From an uncultured Collinsella sp. (GTDB lineage Bacteria; Actinomycetota; Coriobacteriia; Coriobacteriales; Coriobacteriaceae), in the NCBI GenBank assembly GCA_902491395.1, contig CABUHO010000009.1:20032-84031 (forward strand): a stretch of DNA of 64,000 nucleotides. The letters are read 5' to 3'. Under the pieces are notes generated by a model, which worked only from the letters and a program-made list of their open reading frames with translations, ran no database searches and was not told the origin of the DNA. Below are positions 34,763-44,290 of the stretch, in pieces. The first letter of the stretch is position 1; each line of letters starts with the position of its first letter. The position numbers were made by a program, and so were the translations under genes.

Positions 34763-35872
34763 ATGGACGACAAAATGGACCAATACAGTCAATTGTCAAA
34801 AGAATTTGATAGGGTTGGCTTAACAGATTTACTCGAGGGCATATCCGTGGCGGGGGATAGGTTTTATGTTGTTGAGCACTTATTTGCATCGGGTAAAGTA
34901 AACCAAGAATACCGAGGACTAGTGAGGCTTCTGTATCTTGGAGAGTCTGTGGCGCAAGCTGAAATGAAGCCATTTATTGAGCTGATTAAACTATTAGTGG
35001 ACGCTGGCATCGTTGTTTTAAAGGACGGGATTGTCCACTCAACGGGTCTGGTTTTAAATCGATATAGAGGTGTCTGGATTGTCGCGGATGCTCCACGGCC
35101 AAACCCTAAAAGATATTTCGGCCCAGATTCATTAGGACTTGCCAGGCGGCTGTCTCCTCAGCTCGGGAAGAAGGGGCTTGATTTGTGTGCGGGCTCTGGG
35201 ATTCAGTCGCTGATCATGGCAGCGGGTGGCATGACGGTTACATCGGTGGAGATAAACGCCGAAACTTGTGCAACTAACATGCTTAATTCCAAGTTGAATG
35301 GGCTGGACGGTGCGATAAAAACGGTTCAAGGGAATTTGTATGAGAAGCTCGAACCTGATAGTAAATACGACTATATTGTTGCAAATCCTCCGCTGGTCCC
35401 CATTCCCAATGGACTTGAATATCCTTTTGTCGGAGATGGGGGATTTGATGGATGCCGAGTTAGCAACGAGATTATCGAAAAGCTCCCAGATTATTTAAGC
35501 GATGATGGTACCGCGTTGATGGTGGGAATGATGGCTTGTGCTGATAAGGACAGTCTGGATGCAGTCTCAATAGTGCAAGACATAATGAGCAGCGAGTTGT
35601 CGGGAACGATGTCTTTGCTGGGATATGACGAGGTCTATCCATGCTCTTCGTTGGTTGAGGGTGTTGCATGGAGTGCGTATTTGGCTAATCCAACAAGGTG
35701 GACATCAGTAGATGAGGCAATTGATGATGTTTACGAACTCTATCGAAATGACCACACTGCAGGCGTTTATTACTATGTGTTACGGCTGCGAAAGGACAGT
35801 TCTTTGGATAGAGGGTTGAATATAATTGACAACTCAAATAAAAGGCCCTGTTCAGAGGCGTGGTTGATATAA
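34763..35872 (+). CDS. HemK/PrmC-like SAM-dependent methyltransferase
   Basis: The 369-residue protein has an N-terminal helical domain (about 1-100), then a class I methyltransferase core with motif I DLCAGSGIQSL at 140, a post-I acidic end VEIN, and motif IV ANPPLVPIPN at 207. NPP(Y/F/L) is typical of enzymes that methylate amide or exocyclic nitrogens, such as PrmC on glutamine. A FVGDGGFDGCRV segment follows, also PrmC-like. Asn or Gln side-chain N-methylation of the core peptide (N45 and N51 are present) is a reasonable hypothesis. It starts 14 bases after the membrane gene and its stop overlaps the transporter start. Confidence 0.78.
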   Translation: MDDKMDQYSQLSKEFDRVGLTDLLEGISVAGDRFYVVEHLFASGKVNQEYRGLVRLLYLGESVAQAEMKPFIELIKLLVDAGIVVLKDGIVHSTGLVLNRYRGVWIVADAPRPNPKRYFGPDSLGLARRLSPQLGKKGLDLCAGSGIQSLIMAAGGMTVTSVEINAETCATNMLNSKLNGLDGAIKTVQGNLYEKLEPDSKYDYIVANPPLVPIPNGLEYPFVGDGGFDGCRVSNEIIEKLPDYLSDDGTALMVGMMACADKDSLDAVSIVQDIMSSELSGTMSLLGYDEVYPCSSLVEGVAWSAYLANPTRWTSVDEAIDDVYELYRNDHTAGVYYYVLRLRKDSSLDRGLNIIDNSNKRPCSEAWLI

Positions 35873-37530
35873 TGATGCATTTCAAATGGCGGAGAGACGA
35901 GTGCGCGTTGTTCTGGCATGTGGTCAAAACAACGATGTCATGCCACGGTGCAAAGATGCTGATGGTCATGGTTCTGGTGAGCTATGCTCTGACATCGCTG
36001 TCACCGTATTTGAACGGACAGTTTGTTGATATGCTCGTTTACGGTCAGGACATGCATTCGATTTATTTTTTAGCCTTTGCTATAGCATTATTGGGGATTA
36101 TTTCGGCGGTCTTCTCTTACTTTGCAAAGATGCTCCAGACGTCAGTCCTAAACCTCTCGTATTTCAGTTTTTTAAAAGAAATCGTGTCAGACTTTCAACA
36201 TTTGCCACTTACGGACATAGAGTCGACTTCCCCGTTGTACTCTGCTCAGAAAATAAACTCGGATACCTCTTCAATAACATCGTTTGTTGTCATAAACATG
36301 ATTCCATTGTTCATGAATGCGATTACAATGATTGCGGTTTTTCTGCTAATCGCTTCTCTCGATTTATCGATATGCACCGTCGGCATAACGCTTCTTGGGG
36401 CGTATTGCATTATGGTGCTTATGCTTCAACCCTCACTGCTTGCCGCTTCATTTCAAAAGAAAGAGGAAGATGGGTTCCTGTTCAGCTCCATAGCATCACG
36501 TATCGCACGGACGTTCGAGATTAAGCTGCTAGCCGGTTATGACAGCAGCTTCGAACATGTAGAAAAACAGTTTGATGTTGCGTACTATCCTTCAGTTCTC
36601 GCACTCGCGAAAGTACAAAGTATAGTAAGTTCTAGCGATCGTATGGCGGCGGCAGGATTTCAAGCTGTTTTGTTGCTGGTTTCGGGAGCAAGAATAGCCA
36701 CAGGAGCTATGACAATTGGGGAATTTACCATGATAAATTCTTATTATTCCCTATTGATGAGCTGTGGCAAGTACTATATCGGCGTCTTTCAGTCTTTGCA
36801 GGAAACGAGGGCATCAATAGCTAGGCTGAATGAAATAAAGGCGCGAAAACGGGATTACCGAAATTGCCTTGCGGTTAATAATGTGGGCCGCATACAGGTC
36901 CTAGATTTAGACTTCAGTTTAATTCGCGACGAAGAGCTGGTTGATATAACTTGCGGGGTGAATCTTCAATTTGACGTGGGCAGAACGTATGTAATTACAG
37001 GCCCTAATGGTGTTGGAAAAAGCACACTATTAAAGCTGCTCCTGGGTTTTTACGAGCACGCAAATGACAATATCGAGTACGATTGCACAAAGTTGACCGC
37101 TATCAATCTTGACCGGGTTCGGTCGGAGTGTTTCTCTGCTATGCAGCAAACGGCTTTCGTCCCCGGTGACACAGTTGAAGACTATTTGCATGAATACGGC
37201 ATCAGCTATGAGTTAATGGCGTCGTTTCTCAAGGAATGCGGTTTCGAACCAATTGATAAAATAAGATGGGAAAAATGTTCTAATCTATCTGGAGGAGAGC
37301 TGCAAAGGTTGCGCTTGGCTATGGCGTTATGCCGAAAAGCGGATTTTGTAATTCTCGATGAGCCGACCAATGATCTTGACGGATCGGCATGTGGCTGCCT
37401 GATAGAGTACATAAAACAAAACAAGCGAGGTCAGGCCTTTTTGATCGTTTCGCATGATTCTAGATTGCTCGATGTCGCCGATCATATTTTGGTAATGAGC
37501 GGTGAGGGGGCTATTGAATTAGCCAAATAA
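35872..37530 (+). CDS. ABC exporter (fused membrane and ATPase domains) of the RiPP operon
   Basis: The 552-residue half-transporter has six helices in the first 320 residues and an ATPase domain with Walker A GPNGVGKST (near 376), signature LSGGELQR, Walker B FVILDEPTNDLDG and the H-loop VSHD. There is no N-terminal C39 peptidase domain, so leader removal must occur elsewhere. It probably exports the mature peptide as a homodimer. The start ATG at 35872 overlaps the preceding TAA (TAATG); a GTG at 35860 is possible but badly spaced from its AGAGG site. Base composition is AT-rich like the rest of the island. Confidence 0.87.
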   Translation: MMHFKWRRDECALFWHVVKTTMSCHGAKMLMVMVLVSYALTSLSPYLNGQFVDMLVYGQDMHSIYFLAFAIALLGIISAVFSYFAKMLQTSVLNLSYFSFLKEIVSDFQHLPLTDIESTSPLYSAQKINSDTSSITSFVVINMIPLFMNAITMIAVFLLIASLDLSICTVGITLLGAYCIMVLMLQPSLLAASFQKKEEDGFLFSSIASRIARTFEIKLLAGYDSSFEHVEKQFDVAYYPSVLALAKVQSIVSSSDRMAAAGFQAVLLLVSGARIATGAMTIGEFTMINSYYSLLMSCGKYYIGVFQSLQETRASIARLNEIKARKRDYRNCLAVNNVGRIQVLDLDFSLIRDEELVDITCGVNLQFDVGRTYVITGPNGVGKSTLLKLLLGFYEHANDNIEYDCTKLTAINLDRVRSECFSAMQQTAFVPGDTVEDYLHEYGISYELMASFLKECGFEPIDKIRWEKCSNLSGGELQRLRLAMALCRKADFVILDEPTNDLDGSACGCLIEYIKQNKRGQAFLIVSHDSRLLDVADHILVMSGEGAIELAK

Positions 37531-37929
37531 TGGATTCCTGGTTGTGCTGGAATGATATTGGGACGTGTATTTGGTTGCTTTTTAAGGCGGGCATAATAAT
37601 CGGGTGATCAACTCTTTCTCGTTCCATATGAATTTAGCGCCTCCCGAATGAATGTAATGGGCGGCTCCGGAACCCCCGCTGTCCTGGCCTAGGGGAAACG
37701 GAATAGACGGACCGACCGTTCGACTTTGCTTGGGAAAAGATGTCGGGCGGTGGGCGGAGTATGGCCACCGGACTCATCGAACCGCATCTCCGCCATTCTT
37801 TCAACTGGGATAACGGTGCCCCCGGGCTCTGGAGAGACTGCGGCGGGCGTTCGGCTAACTGCGGGTACGACCTATTTGCCCAATGTGTTCGCCTGAGATC
37901 GGAAATTAACTATCATGCGGCCCACGACG
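37531..37929. other. Right border of the AT-rich island, no supported gene
   Basis: The first hundred bases are AT-rich; from about 37640 the composition returns to GC-rich chromosome style. A weak open frame (37740-37982 on the plus strand) has no ribosome binding site and no recognisable family, and overlaps the end of the GGDEF gene. The stretch may be remains of an interrupted gene. No terminator with a T tract is evident after the exporter gene. Confidence 0.4.
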
Positions 37930-39459
37930 CTAGTCCAGCTTTGTGCCCGGTACCTGCGGGGCCTCTTCAAGTAGCGCTTTGAGCTCATTCAGAATGGAAA
38001 CGGGCTGTCGGTCGACGGCGTCCAGATGAAGCGTGGCCACACGAAGGGGCGGCTGATATTCAAATGAGCCAAAGAGCACGGGCGATCCCAGGAACCGCTC
38101 GATCTCGTCTGCGACCGCGTCGATCTCTTTGGGATCGAATTCGTCGAAAAGCGCCACGAACATCGGTCCCGTCGAACGGAACAGACGACCCTTGCCGCGC
38201 GAACAATCCATGAGGCAGGCGGCGCTTTCCGCCAAAACGCGGTCGCCCGCATCAAAGCCAAAGCGGGCATTGACTCGAGCGATCTCGTCGATTTTAATGG
38301 CGACCAAGCTCGCCTTGCGCGCCACGCGACGCATTTCGCCAATGGCGTTGACCAGGGCGTGGATATCGCCTAGGCCGGTCACGGAATCAGTCGTATCTGC
38401 CAGGCTGCGGTTGATAATCATGCCCACGTACATGTTGGGCTCGGTATCGGTGCCGTCCAAACGGTAGCCCGTGCAGTCGCAAAGCACGTACGCTCCGGTA
38501 GCATCCATCACGCGATACTGCATGTAATGGAAGTGCCACGCGCCGTTTACCACCATATCGAGCTCGCTGCGCACGTTGTCGCGGTCTTCGGGGTGAACGC
38601 GGGCAAGCCACATATCGAGTGAGTTGTAGGGATGCTGGGAGGGTAGGTCGAAATCGCGCACGGCATTAATCGACCATTGCGATTCGCCGGTATCGAGATT
38701 GAGGATAAACGGATAGCGCGTCTCGGAGCTCATAGAGATCGCTTGGAATACGCGGTCGTTGCACGGAAGCTGCTCGGCAATTGGGTGTGGCGGCGCGTCA
38801 TTGTCTTTCGGTTGCTGCACACGATGCATAAGCTTATAGCGATACATCTTGCGATCGGCATCCATCGTCATCTGGCGACGCGTGTCGCCGGCAAGTGGAT
38901 TGACGCGCGAGCAGCCAAAGCTAAAGCTAGCGATCATGGGCGCCTTGCCGTCTGATGTTGCCTCGACAAGATTGGTGCGTGTCCGCTCCAAGCGCTGCTC
39001 GAGTTCGGCTTCGCCTGTCGTGGGGGACACGAGTACAAATTCATCTCCACCGATACGGAACAGCACTTCATCGTGCTCCATTGCCTCGGAGAGCGTGCGG
39101 CAGATGCTCAGAATATAGCGATTGCCTTCGGCGTGGCCAAACCTATCATTGCAATGCTTGAGATGGTCGATGTCAATATAGGCGCAGGTGAAGGGGTCGC
39201 CTTTGCGCCAGAGCTGCTCGACGTGACGGTCGAGTCCGCTGCGGTTGCCCAAGTTGGTGAGCGGATCGATATAGGCGTTGCGCTCAAGCAGCTGGCGCTC
39301 TTGTTGCAGGATGGCATGCGTCTTTTGCAGTTGCTCACCAACGGCGCGTAGCTCAGCAGGCAGCGCGGCAATATCGAGTTCGGCGGTCGAGATGCCATTC
39401 GCAAGTCGTTGGAGATAGGCAATAATCAATTGCTCACCCAGGCGATATGACTCGTTCAT
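37930..39459 (-). CDS. GGDEF-PAS-GGDEF protein (diguanylate cyclase)
   Basis: The 509-residue protein has a short helical N-terminus, a GGDEF domain with intact RIGGDEFVLV (near residue 150) preceded by DIDHLKHCNDRFGHAEGN, a PAS-like fold (about 245-360), and a second GGDEF-like domain with a degenerate active site (FRSTGPMFVALFDE). It should make cyclic-di-GMP through the first domain. There are no membrane helices, so it is cytoplasmic. The ATG at 39459 has AAGGAGG nine bases upstream. It is a shorter paralogue of the adjacent protein at 39587. Confidence 0.85.
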   Translation of the reverse strand: MNESYRLGEQLIIAYLQRLANGISTAELDIAALPAELRAVGEQLQKTHAILQQERQLLERNAYIDPLTNLGNRSGLDRHVEQLWRKGDPFTCAYIDIDHLKHCNDRFGHAEGNRYILSICRTLSEAMEHDEVLFRIGGDEFVLVSPTTGEAELEQRLERTRTNLVEATSDGKAPMIASFSFGCSRVNPLAGDTRRQMTMDADRKMYRYKLMHRVQQPKDNDAPPHPIAEQLPCNDRVFQAISMSSETRYPFILNLDTGESQWSINAVRDFDLPSQHPYNSLDMWLARVHPEDRDNVRSELDMVVNGAWHFHYMQYRVMDATGAYVLCDCTGYRLDGTDTEPNMYVGMIINRSLADTTDSVTGLGDIHALVNAIGEMRRVARKASLVAIKIDEIARVNARFGFDAGDRVLAESAACLMDCSRGKGRLFRSTGPMFVALFDEFDPKEIDAVADEIERFLGSPVLFGSFEYQPPLRVATLHLDAVDRQPVSILNELKALLEEAPQVPGTKLD

Positions 39460-39586
39460 GATGGATAACCTCCTTGGGCGGAACAATGGTTTGTATCATA
39501 TCCCCAATTCGGTTTGAATTGGGGATATAAGTCAGCTAATGGAGGCAAATTCCCCCTTCGGCGGTGGCGTTTTGCGCGCGAGCGTA

Positions 39587-42304
39587 TCAGTTGTTATTGC
39601 CACCATCGAGCAATGCCTCAAAATCCTTCGCCGGCATGGGGCGGTAGTAGAGGAAGCCCTGAGCGTAGCGGGCGCCCATTTGTCGTAGCATGTTTGCCTG
39701 CTCATTTGTCTCGACGCCTTCGACCTCGACGGGCAGATGGAGCGACTGCGCCATTTCGAGCATCGATGAAATGATTTGCGTGCTGCGGCCTTGATCGCGG
39801 TCGGTGGGTACAAAGGCGCGGTCGAGCTTGATGACGTCGACGTTGACGTTCTTGAGCATCGCGAGCGTGGACTGGCCGGTGCCAAAATCGTCCATATAGG
39901 TCGAGAAGCCGCGGGTGTGCAGGTCGGCCGTCAGTTTGTCCACGGCCTCGGACTCTCCCGTATAAGCCGTCTCGGTGATCTCGATACGCATGAGCTCGGG
40001 TGGTAGGTTGTATTGGGCGGCGAGCGCCCCCATATGCTCGGCAACGTCGCAGGCAAGGATATCCACGCGCGACACATTAAGCGAAACCGGAACCACACGA
40101 AGCCCTCGATCGATGCGCTCGCGCAGCCACGAGGCGACACCCTGCCAAATGTACTTGTCGAGCGTCACCACAAAGCCGCTTTCCTCGAGTGCGGGGATAA
40201 ACGTTGCGGGCGGAATTAACGATCCATCTTTGTCGATCCAGCGTGTGAGCGCCTCGGCGCCAATGATCTCGCCGGTTTCCATATCAACCAGTGGCTGCAG
40301 GTAGTAGGTGATGCGGTCGTTTGAGAGCGCATACTGGAACTCGGTGAGGGTGCGGTGAAACGCAACCTCGCGCTTGTATTCCTCGGGGCGAAAGACGGCA
40401 ATGCGATCCTTAAAGTCGTTTTTCGCGCGCCGATTGGTAAACATGGCCTTGGCCTGTGCATCGATGGTGATTTCCTCGTTGGAGTCGATGGGGTAGACAC
40501 CCATGGACGGCCAGAAACCTACGCCGTTATCATGCTTGGCCACGGCCTCGCGAACGCGGTTATAGATTTTATGGACGGTGTCGTGCTCAAAGGGGATGAG
40601 TACGCAAAAGTCATCTTGGCCCCAGTACCCTGCGACGCCCATGTCGGCATTCTCGATGTCCTTGAGGACCGTGCCCACATCGGCGAGCATGCGGTCGCCC
40701 TCGGCCTGTCCGTGCCATTCGTTGAACAGCCGCATGTGTCCCATGTCGACGGTAGTGATACACCAAGCGCCGTCGCGCCCTGTCCTCAGAAATGCGTTGG
40801 CACGCCGCATAAACTCGCTGGGTCGATAGAGGCCCGTGAGCGTATCGATGCGTTCGGCGACGGCGCTTTTGCGCTCAATCTCAGGTATGGGGAGGCTGTC
40901 GTTGGGAACAAGCCCGCCGGCCGCACGAAGACGACGGTCGAGCTCGCCTAAAACGGCGGTCGCTTGATTGATTAAGCGCTCGTAAAAGGCCGGAACGACG
41001 AGGCAGACGGGGGTAATGGTATCGCCCGCGATTTGAACAGGAGCGAAAACGGCTTCTTTAAGATGATGGGTCAGTTGCTCGAATGCCTCGTGGCCCAACT
41101 CGTTGCTAAGCACGACGAACTGGGCGTTTCGTGAGCGGAAGACGCGACTCCTGCCGCGGGTGATCGACAACATGCGGCCTGCGTATTCGGCGAGCATGTT
41201 GTCGACAGCCTCGGCCCCATAGAGCTCGTTGAGCTTTGCCGTGCCGCGAACGCGGACCGCTATAAGCCCCGTCTCGCAACGGTCGCGACGGCAAGCATCG
41301 ATAGCGTTGATCAGCATACGCTGCGTTCCGAGGCCCGTAGCGGCGTCGACGGTTTCGGCAAGCGAATGGTTGACGAGCTCGCCGACATAGAGCGAGGGGG
41401 TATTTCCGTCGCCGTCGATACGAAACCCGCGAGCGCGGCAAAGGACGTAGTCGCCCGCGGCATTGCGCATGCGGTACTGCATGACGCGGCGGTGTTTGGA
41501 GCCGTTGTAGATTTGGTCGATATCGCTGGTATAGGCCTCAAGGTCATCGGGATGGACACGCGTTTTCCAGTAATCGTGGCAGTTGTCGATATGCTCGGAA
41601 GGAAGACCGAGATCGCGCAAGGCGCCTTGTGACCAAAGGGTGCGATGCTTGTCCAAGTTCTCGATAAAGCAATAACGGCCTTCGTTGAGCATCGAAAAGG
41701 CATCGAAAACGCGGTCGCTTATTTCGAAGTCGTCGGCGTGGACTTGCACGATATTGCGTCGATCAAGGTGCATGGCATGGCGCAGCTTGTAGTCGTACAT
41801 GCGATGGTCGGCATCGAGTGTCATGCGATTGGAGGCTTCGCCCAGGGCGGGGTCGGCGTGTGCCACTCCGTAGCTAAACGAATGAGGCATCTCGGAATCG
41901 TTGTTCTTGAGCAGGACCGTTCGGCAGTGTTCCAGCCGTTCGGCGAGGTCGTCCTCGGTCGCAATTGTAGATAGGATGGCAAACTCGTCGCCGCCTATGC
42001 GAAACGCCGCCTCGTCCACTTTCATATACAGTTTGAGATAGAGACTTACCTGCAAGATATAGCGGTTGCCCTCGTCATGCCCAAAGACGTCGTTGCAGTG
42101 CTTAAGGTTATCGATGTCGATAAACGCCATGGTCACGGGCAGTTCCTGCTCCCAGATTTCCTCTAGGGAACGGGCAAAGCCGCCGCGGTTGCCAAGTCCG
42201 GTGAGCTGGTCGGTAAAGGCCGTCCTAATCAGATCATCCTGACGCTCGAGAAGGTCACGGACGGTCTTTTCGAGCGTTTCGGTGTAATTGCTGGCGGTGT
42301 CCAT
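39587..42304 (-). CDS. Composite cyclic-di-GMP protein: GGDEF, PAS, two degenerate GGDEF, EAL
   Basis: The 905-residue protein begins with a coiled helical part. An intact GGDEF (RIGGDEFAIL near residue 105, with FIDIDNLKHCNDVFGHDEGN) follows, then a PAS domain (about 200-330), a degenerate GGDEF, a third GGDEF-like domain with WGQDDFCVLI, and a C-terminal EAL domain. The EAL domain keeps GAEALTRW, SLNVSR, RIEITETAY, DDFGTG and IKLDRAFV, so it should be an active phosphodiesterase. It could both make and break cyclic-di-GMP. The ATG at 42304 has no strong site; an open frame to 42472 is possible but looks non-coding. Its first half is a clear paralogue of the gene at 37930. Confidence 0.85.
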   Translation of the reverse strand: MDTASNYTETLEKTVRDLLERQDDLIRTAFTDQLTGLGNRGGFARSLEEIWEQELPVTMAFIDIDNLKHCNDVFGHDEGNRYILQVSLYLKLYMKVDEAAFRIGGDEFAILSTIATEDDLAERLEHCRTVLLKNNDSEMPHSFSYGVAHADPALGEASNRMTLDADHRMYDYKLRHAMHLDRRNIVQVHADDFEISDRVFDAFSMLNEGRYCFIENLDKHRTLWSQGALRDLGLPSEHIDNCHDYWKTRVHPDDLEAYTSDIDQIYNGSKHRRVMQYRMRNAAGDYVLCRARGFRIDGDGNTPSLYVGELVNHSLAETVDAATGLGTQRMLINAIDACRRDRCETGLIAVRVRGTAKLNELYGAEAVDNMLAEYAGRMLSITRGRSRVFRSRNAQFVVLSNELGHEAFEQLTHHLKEAVFAPVQIAGDTITPVCLVVPAFYERLINQATAVLGELDRRLRAAGGLVPNDSLPIPEIERKSAVAERIDTLTGLYRPSEFMRRANAFLRTGRDGAWCITTVDMGHMRLFNEWHGQAEGDRMLADVGTVLKDIENADMGVAGYWGQDDFCVLIPFEHDTVHKIYNRVREAVAKHDNGVGFWPSMGVYPIDSNEEITIDAQAKAMFTNRRAKNDFKDRIAVFRPEEYKREVAFHRTLTEFQYALSNDRITYYLQPLVDMETGEIIGAEALTRWIDKDGSLIPPATFIPALEESGFVVTLDKYIWQGVASWLRERIDRGLRVVPVSLNVSRVDILACDVAEHMGALAAQYNLPPELMRIEITETAYTGESEAVDKLTADLHTRGFSTYMDDFGTGQSTLAMLKNVNVDVIKLDRAFVPTDRDQGRSTQIISSMLEMAQSLHLPVEVEGVETNEQANMLRQMGARYAQGFLYYRPMPAKDFEALLDGGNNN

Positions 42305-42623
42305 GTTGTAAGCGGCTTTCTGAGGTCGGGGCGGATGGCGTCGGGCGAGCTCGTAGTGTACACGCGTCGTTGCTCGGCGCCTTGCGTGTATCCAGGCCCC
42401 CGCCTTGCTGCGTTGTTGAGTTACTTTGCCGGCTAATGTTCGCTGTTGATAACAGCTGAGTAGTATAGACAACAGTGCACAATTATATATGGGCGCACAT
42501 GCTGTGGGCGGCTATTATTCGCCAAACGGCAACGCCTGGGTGCGCATGAAAAATGCGACTGAGTCGATATATGTTGACGGGTATACTTGTCCCGTTTTAA
42601 AACGCAGGAACGGAGATGGTCAC
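42305..42623. other. Divergent intergenic region, no gene seen
   Basis: About 320 bases separate the divergent GGDEF-EAL and patatin genes. An AT-rich centre (42440-42500) with TTGATAACAG and TAGTATAGACAAC probably holds promoters for both directions. No RNA family was recognised. Confidence 0.4.
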
Positions 42624-43493
42624 ATGGCACAGCCGGATACGACGCGCACGGTGGGGCTTGCGCTCGAGGGAGGCGGCTACCGCGGTATGTATACGGCGGG
42701 CGTGCTCGACGTTTGGATGGAGCGCGGTTTGACCTGCGACCATATGGTGGGTGTCTCGGCGGGCGCGGCGTTTGGCTACAACTTTAAATCGCGCCAGATC
42801 GGCCGTGCCATTCGTTACAACAAGGCCTATTGCGCCGACAAGCGCTATGCGAGCGTGACCAGCTGGCTGCGAACCGGCGATATGTTCAATGCCGATTTTG
42901 CCTATCACGAGGTGCCTATCGAGCGCGATCCCATCGACTTGGAGGCGTATCGCGCCTGCCCCATGCGATTTACGTGCGTGTGTACCGATATCGAGACGGG
43001 CAAGGCCGTCTACCACGATTTGCCGTATGGTGACGAGCGCGATATCGAGTGGATCCGGGCGTCGTCTGCTATTCCCGTGGCAACGCGTCCTGTCGCTATT
43101 GACGGGCATAAATATCTGGATGGCGGCGTGGCCGATTCCATTCCCAGTGCTTGGCTGTTTGCGCAGGGGTATGACCGCAACGTGGTGGTGCTGACGCAGC
43201 CGGCGGGCTTTGTAAAGCAGCCCAACAGCGTGATGCCCATGCTGCGGCGCGTGTTCCGTCACTATCCTGCTTTTGTTTCAGCGCTTGAGCATCGGCATGA
43301 GGTCTACAATGCCACGCTCGATGACCTGGCACGTCGCGAGGCTGCCGGCGAGATCTTTGTGGTGCGGCCGAGTGAATCAGTGAAGGTGCCGTCGCTGTGC
43401 CGCGAACCGGATGAGCTCGAGCGCATCTACCAGGTCGGCCGCCACGATGCAGAGGCGACTTTGCCGGCGTTGGAAGCGTATCTGGCGGGGTAA
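42624..43493 (+). CDS. Patatin-like phospholipase family protein
   Basis: The 289-residue protein has the oxyanion-hole motif EGGGYRGMYTAGVLD near residue 14, the nucleophile elbow GVSAGA near 43 (GxSxG), and the catalytic Asp in LDGGVAD near 165. This matches cytoplasmic patatin-like lipases of the RssA/YjjU type. The substrate is presumably phospholipid or another acyl ester. There is no signal peptide. The ATG at 42624 has GGAG eight bases upstream. Confidence 0.88.
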   Translation: MAQPDTTRTVGLALEGGGYRGMYTAGVLDVWMERGLTCDHMVGVSAGAAFGYNFKSRQIGRAIRYNKAYCADKRYASVTSWLRTGDMFNADFAYHEVPIERDPIDLEAYRACPMRFTCVCTDIETGKAVYHDLPYGDERDIEWIRASSAIPVATRPVAIDGHKYLDGGVADSIPSAWLFAQGYDRNVVVLTQPAGFVKQPNSVMPMLRRVFRHYPAFVSALEHRHEVYNATLDDLARREAAGEIFVVRPSESVKVPSLCREPDELERIYQVGRHDAEATLPALEAYLAG

Positions 43494-43594
43494 GGGTCGC
43501 ATACGGAAAGCGCATCCCGGAATGGAGGCCCAAACTGGGATGCGCTTTCCATTGCTGAAGATATGAGGCTGCGAATCAGCTGTTCGGCCTATGC

Positions 43595-44290
43595 CTATGC
43601 CTGCTGCCAGGTGTCGACAAGCTCCTTGGCTGCGGCATGGGGGTCGTCGGCGCTGCAGACGGCGCTTACCACAAAGAAGCCGTCGACGCCGGTGGCCTTA
43701 AGCTGCGGCAAGTCGGCCGTCTTAACGCCGCCGCCCACCACGATGGGCACGGGGCTTGCCGCGTGGAGTGCGGCAAGGTCCTCAAAGCTCTTGGTGATGA
43801 TAGAGCCGTCGGCCGCGCGTCCGCAGTCGCGCTTGGTCTCGGTCTCGTGGAGCGGGCCGATGCCCAGGTAGTCGACCAGGCTCATGTCGGCGGTCTTGAC
43901 GTACTCGAGCATCTCCTCGCAACGGGCCGAAAGGCCCACGATGGCGTCGGGGCCCAGCAGCTTGCGACAGACCTCGACGGGAATATCGCTCTGACCCACG
44001 TGCACGCCGTCGACAGCAATACCCTGCTCGCGCGCGGCGAGCACGCAGTCAAGGCGGTCGTCGATCAGCAAGGCGACCTGACCGGTCTTGCCGGCTTGGG
44101 CGATAGCCTGTGCGGCGTCGCTCGTCAGCGCGATAATCTTGCGCGCACTTGCCACCTTAGAGCGCACCTGGATGCAGGTAAAACCGGCATCAAGTGCTTG
44201 TGCCACCACGTCGCCCACAGGGCGACCGAGGGTGTTTTCGGGGCCGAGCACCAGATAGGCCGAGATATCAAGGTTGTCGCGGATGCTCAT
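43595..44290 (-). CDS. thiE: Thiamine phosphate synthase
   Basis: The 231-residue TIM-barrel protein has ThiE features: CIQVRSK for the pyrimidine-side Arg/Lys, LLIDDRLD, DGVHVGQSDI, GLSARCEEML, YLGIGPLHETETKRD and VVGGGVKTADL. It joins HMP-PP and thiazole phosphate to form thiamine phosphate. Its ATG overlaps the stop of the upstream thiamine-binding gene by one base. It is the last gene of the TPP-controlled operon. No thiD is in the window. Confidence 0.92.
   Translation of the reverse strand: MSIRDNLDISAYLVLGPENTLGRPVGDVVAQALDAGFTCIQVRSKVASARKIIALTSDAAQAIAQAGKTGQVALLIDDRLDCVLAAREQGIAVDGVHVGQSDIPVEVCRKLLGPDAIVGLSARCEEMLEYVKTADMSLVDYLGIGPLHETETKRDCGRAADGSIITKSFEDLAALHAASPVPIVVGGGVKTADLPQLKATGVDGFFVVSAVCSADDPHAAAKELVDTWQQA

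Noticed and set aside
37740..37982. 80-residue ORF at the right island border
   Set aside because: No ribosome binding site, no family resemblance, and overlap with the end of the GGDEF gene.
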